Of a stretch of 6,262 nt of DNA, positions 5,324-6,262 are shown in pieces; positions within the stretch are counted from its first letter, which is position 1, and every line of letters starts with the position of its first letter. Origin of the DNA: Omnitrophica bacterium RIFCSPLOWO2_01_FULL_45_10b (GTDB lineage: Bacteria > Omnitrophota > Omnitrophia > Omnitrophales > Danuiimicrobiaceae); assembly GCA_001804205.1 (NCBI GenBank), contig MHFM01000035.1:3306-9567 (forward strand), written 5' to 3'. Made by a program: the position numbers and the translations under genes. The notes below the pieces were generated by a model. That model was not told the DNA's origin and searched no databases. It saw only the letters and a list, made by a program, of their open reading frames with translations.

Positions 5324-5569
5324 GCTGTACGAATTCGATTGAAAAGGTTTGGTACCAAAAAGAAAGTCCACTGGCGCGTTGTTGTGGCGGATGCCAAAAT
5401 GCCTAGGGATGGGCGGTTTATTGAAGAGGTGGGTTATTACGATCCGCGTCAGGACCCTCCCCGCATTCAGTTGAAAGCAGAGCGGATTAAAAATTGGATT
5501 TCCAAAGGGGCGAAACCCACCGAAACGGTGCAAAGCCTTCTCAAAAAATTTGCTCAGACTAGCCGGTAG
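5321..5569 (+). CDS. rpsP: 30S ribosomal protein S16
   Basis: S16 binds 16S rRNA in the body of the small subunit and helps its assembly. The 82-residue product begins (M)AVRIRLKRFGTKKKVHWRVV and continues VADAKMPRDGRFIEEVGYYD, then P-R and QLKAERIKNWISKGAKPTETV. This covers the whole family signature at the usual length. It starts at TTG, supported by a near-perfect Shine-Dalgarno; a weaker start codon paired with a strong binding site may balance output with the other ribosomal proteins. trmD follows after 14 nt. In many bacteria a KH-domain gene and rimM separate rpsP from trmD; neither is present here. Confidence 0.97.
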   Translation: MAVRIRLKRFGTKKKVHWRVVVADAKMPRDGRFIEEVGYYDPRQDPPRIQLKAERIKNWISKGAKPTETVQSLLKKFAQTSR

Positions 5570-5583
5570 AATCAGGTGGTGAG

Positions 5584-6262
5584 ATGAAAATTGATATTCT
5601 CACCTTATTTCCGAAATTGTTGGAAGGCCCTCTGAATGAATCCATGGCGAAGCAGGCCAAGAAACGGGGCCGCGTTCAGATTCAGGTTCATAATTTAAGG
5701 GATTACGGGCTGGATAAGCGCAAAACATGTGACGACAAACCTTTCGGCGGAGGCGCCGGAATGGTGATGATGATTCAGCCGATTTTTGATTGCCTCAAGA
5801 AAATAGGACCCGGCGGATGGCGGGTTCTGGTTTCTCCGAGAGGGGAAACGTTCAAGCAATCAACGGCCAAGCGGCTTGCGAAAAAACCGCATTTGATTTT
5901 TATCTGCGGCCATTATGAAGGCATTGACGAACGCGTTCACAAACATTTGGTCGATGAGGAAATTTCGATCGGAGATTTTGTCGCCACAGGCGGTGAATTT
6001 CCGGCCTTGTGTTTTGTTGATGCGGTGATTCGTTTGGTTCCGGGGGTTTTAGGAAACCGCGCCTCACTTGAGTCCGAATCGTTTAACCGTGGAGCGCTCG
6101 ATTTTCCGCAGTATACGCGGCCTCGGGATTTTCAAGGTTGGAAAGTTCCTGAAGTTTTATTTTCCGGGAATCATCGGACGATCGAGTCCTGGCGTTCTGA
6201 GCAAGCCCACGGCGTTACCAAGAAGTTTAGGCCTGATTTGCTACGCAACAAAGCCGTCCTTG
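5584..6262 (+). CDS. trmD: tRNA (guanine-N1-)-methyltransferase TrmD, 3' end outside window
   Basis: TrmD makes m1G37 next to the anticodon of certain tRNAs, which prevents +1 frameshifting. The frame is open from ATG 5584 to the right edge, giving 226 residues (family about 230-260). It shows MKIDILTLFP, the pattern CDDKPFGGGAGMVMMIQP (49-66), and the trefoil-knot SAM-binding motifs VSPRG, ICGHYEGIDERV (108-118) and SIGDFVATGGEFPA (128-141). It then has R150 (Arg154 in E. coli) and the C-terminal LDFPQYTRP, VPEVLFSGNH and WRSEQ. At the position of the catalytic Asp169 of E. coli the aligned residue, with no gap, is Glu165 (SLESESF). Tyr and Leu of the usual IGDYVL are Phe and Ala. AGGTGG (5574-5579) is the Shine-Dalgarno, 4 nt from the start. 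Downstream rplS would be expected beyond the edge. Confidence 0.95.
   Translation, partial: MKIDILTLFPKLLEGPLNESMAKQAKKRGRVQIQVHNLRDYGLDKRKTCDDKPFGGGAGMVMMIQPIFDCLKKIGPGGWRVLVSPRGETFKQSTAKRLAKKPHLIFICGHYEGIDERVHKHLVDEEISIGDFVATGGEFPALCFVDAVIRLVPGVLGNRASLESESFNRGALDFPQYTRPRDFQGWKVPEVLFSGNHRTIESWRSEQAHGVTKKFRPDLLRNKAVL

Overview
The window is a dense, all-plus-strand run of bacterial housekeeping genes: the 3' end of coaE, then rho, rpmE, prfA, prmC, murA, rpsP and the 5' part of trmD, which runs off the right edge. All complete genes are full length with intact core motifs. There are no phage, transposase, CRISPR, tRNA or rRNA genes, and no stretch over 300 bases lacks a gene. Base composition is intermediate and even. 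The gene order (coaE-rho-rpmE-prfA-prmC-murA followed by rpsP-trmD) and the protein variants suggest an uncultured Gram-negative lineage, perhaps Omnitrophota or another PVC-like group. That placement is from memory of gene order and is not proven here.

Layout: coaE tail (1-224), ending inside a palindromic interspersed repeat (148-219); rho (244-1608); rpmE (1620-1847); prfA (1893-2966); inverted-repeat element A (2963-3075); prmC (3072-3929); inverted-repeat element B (3916-4028); murA (4023-5297); rpsP (5321-5569, TTG start); trmD (5584 to the edge). No promoter or intrinsic terminator is convincing, so the simplest reading is one long transcript or two fused ones.

The genes serve transcription termination (Rho), translation (L31, S16, RF1, the RF1-modifying methylase PrmC, the tRNA m1G37 methylase TrmD), CoA synthesis (CoaE) and the first committed step of peptidoglycan synthesis (MurA). 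PrmC lies directly after its substrate RF1.

The most unusual feature is the pair of ~107-109 bp elements A and B on either side of prmC. Both have terminal inverted repeats reading CCCGTTAGA...TCTAACGGG and unrelated interiors of almost equal length (78 and 77 nt). Short direct repeats containing the downstream start codon flank each one (ATGA for A, ATGGAT for B). Deleting either element on paper restores an overlapping stop/start junction: ATGA between prfA and prmC, ATGGATAA between prmC and murA. They therefore look like small non-autonomous insertions with target duplications placed at overlapping gene junctions, leaving both neighbours intact. The arms differ between A and B at one position with a matching compensatory change. 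They carry the Shine-Dalgarno-like bases of the downstream gene, and both interiors hold chains of tiny ORFs that could pass ribosomes across the insertion.
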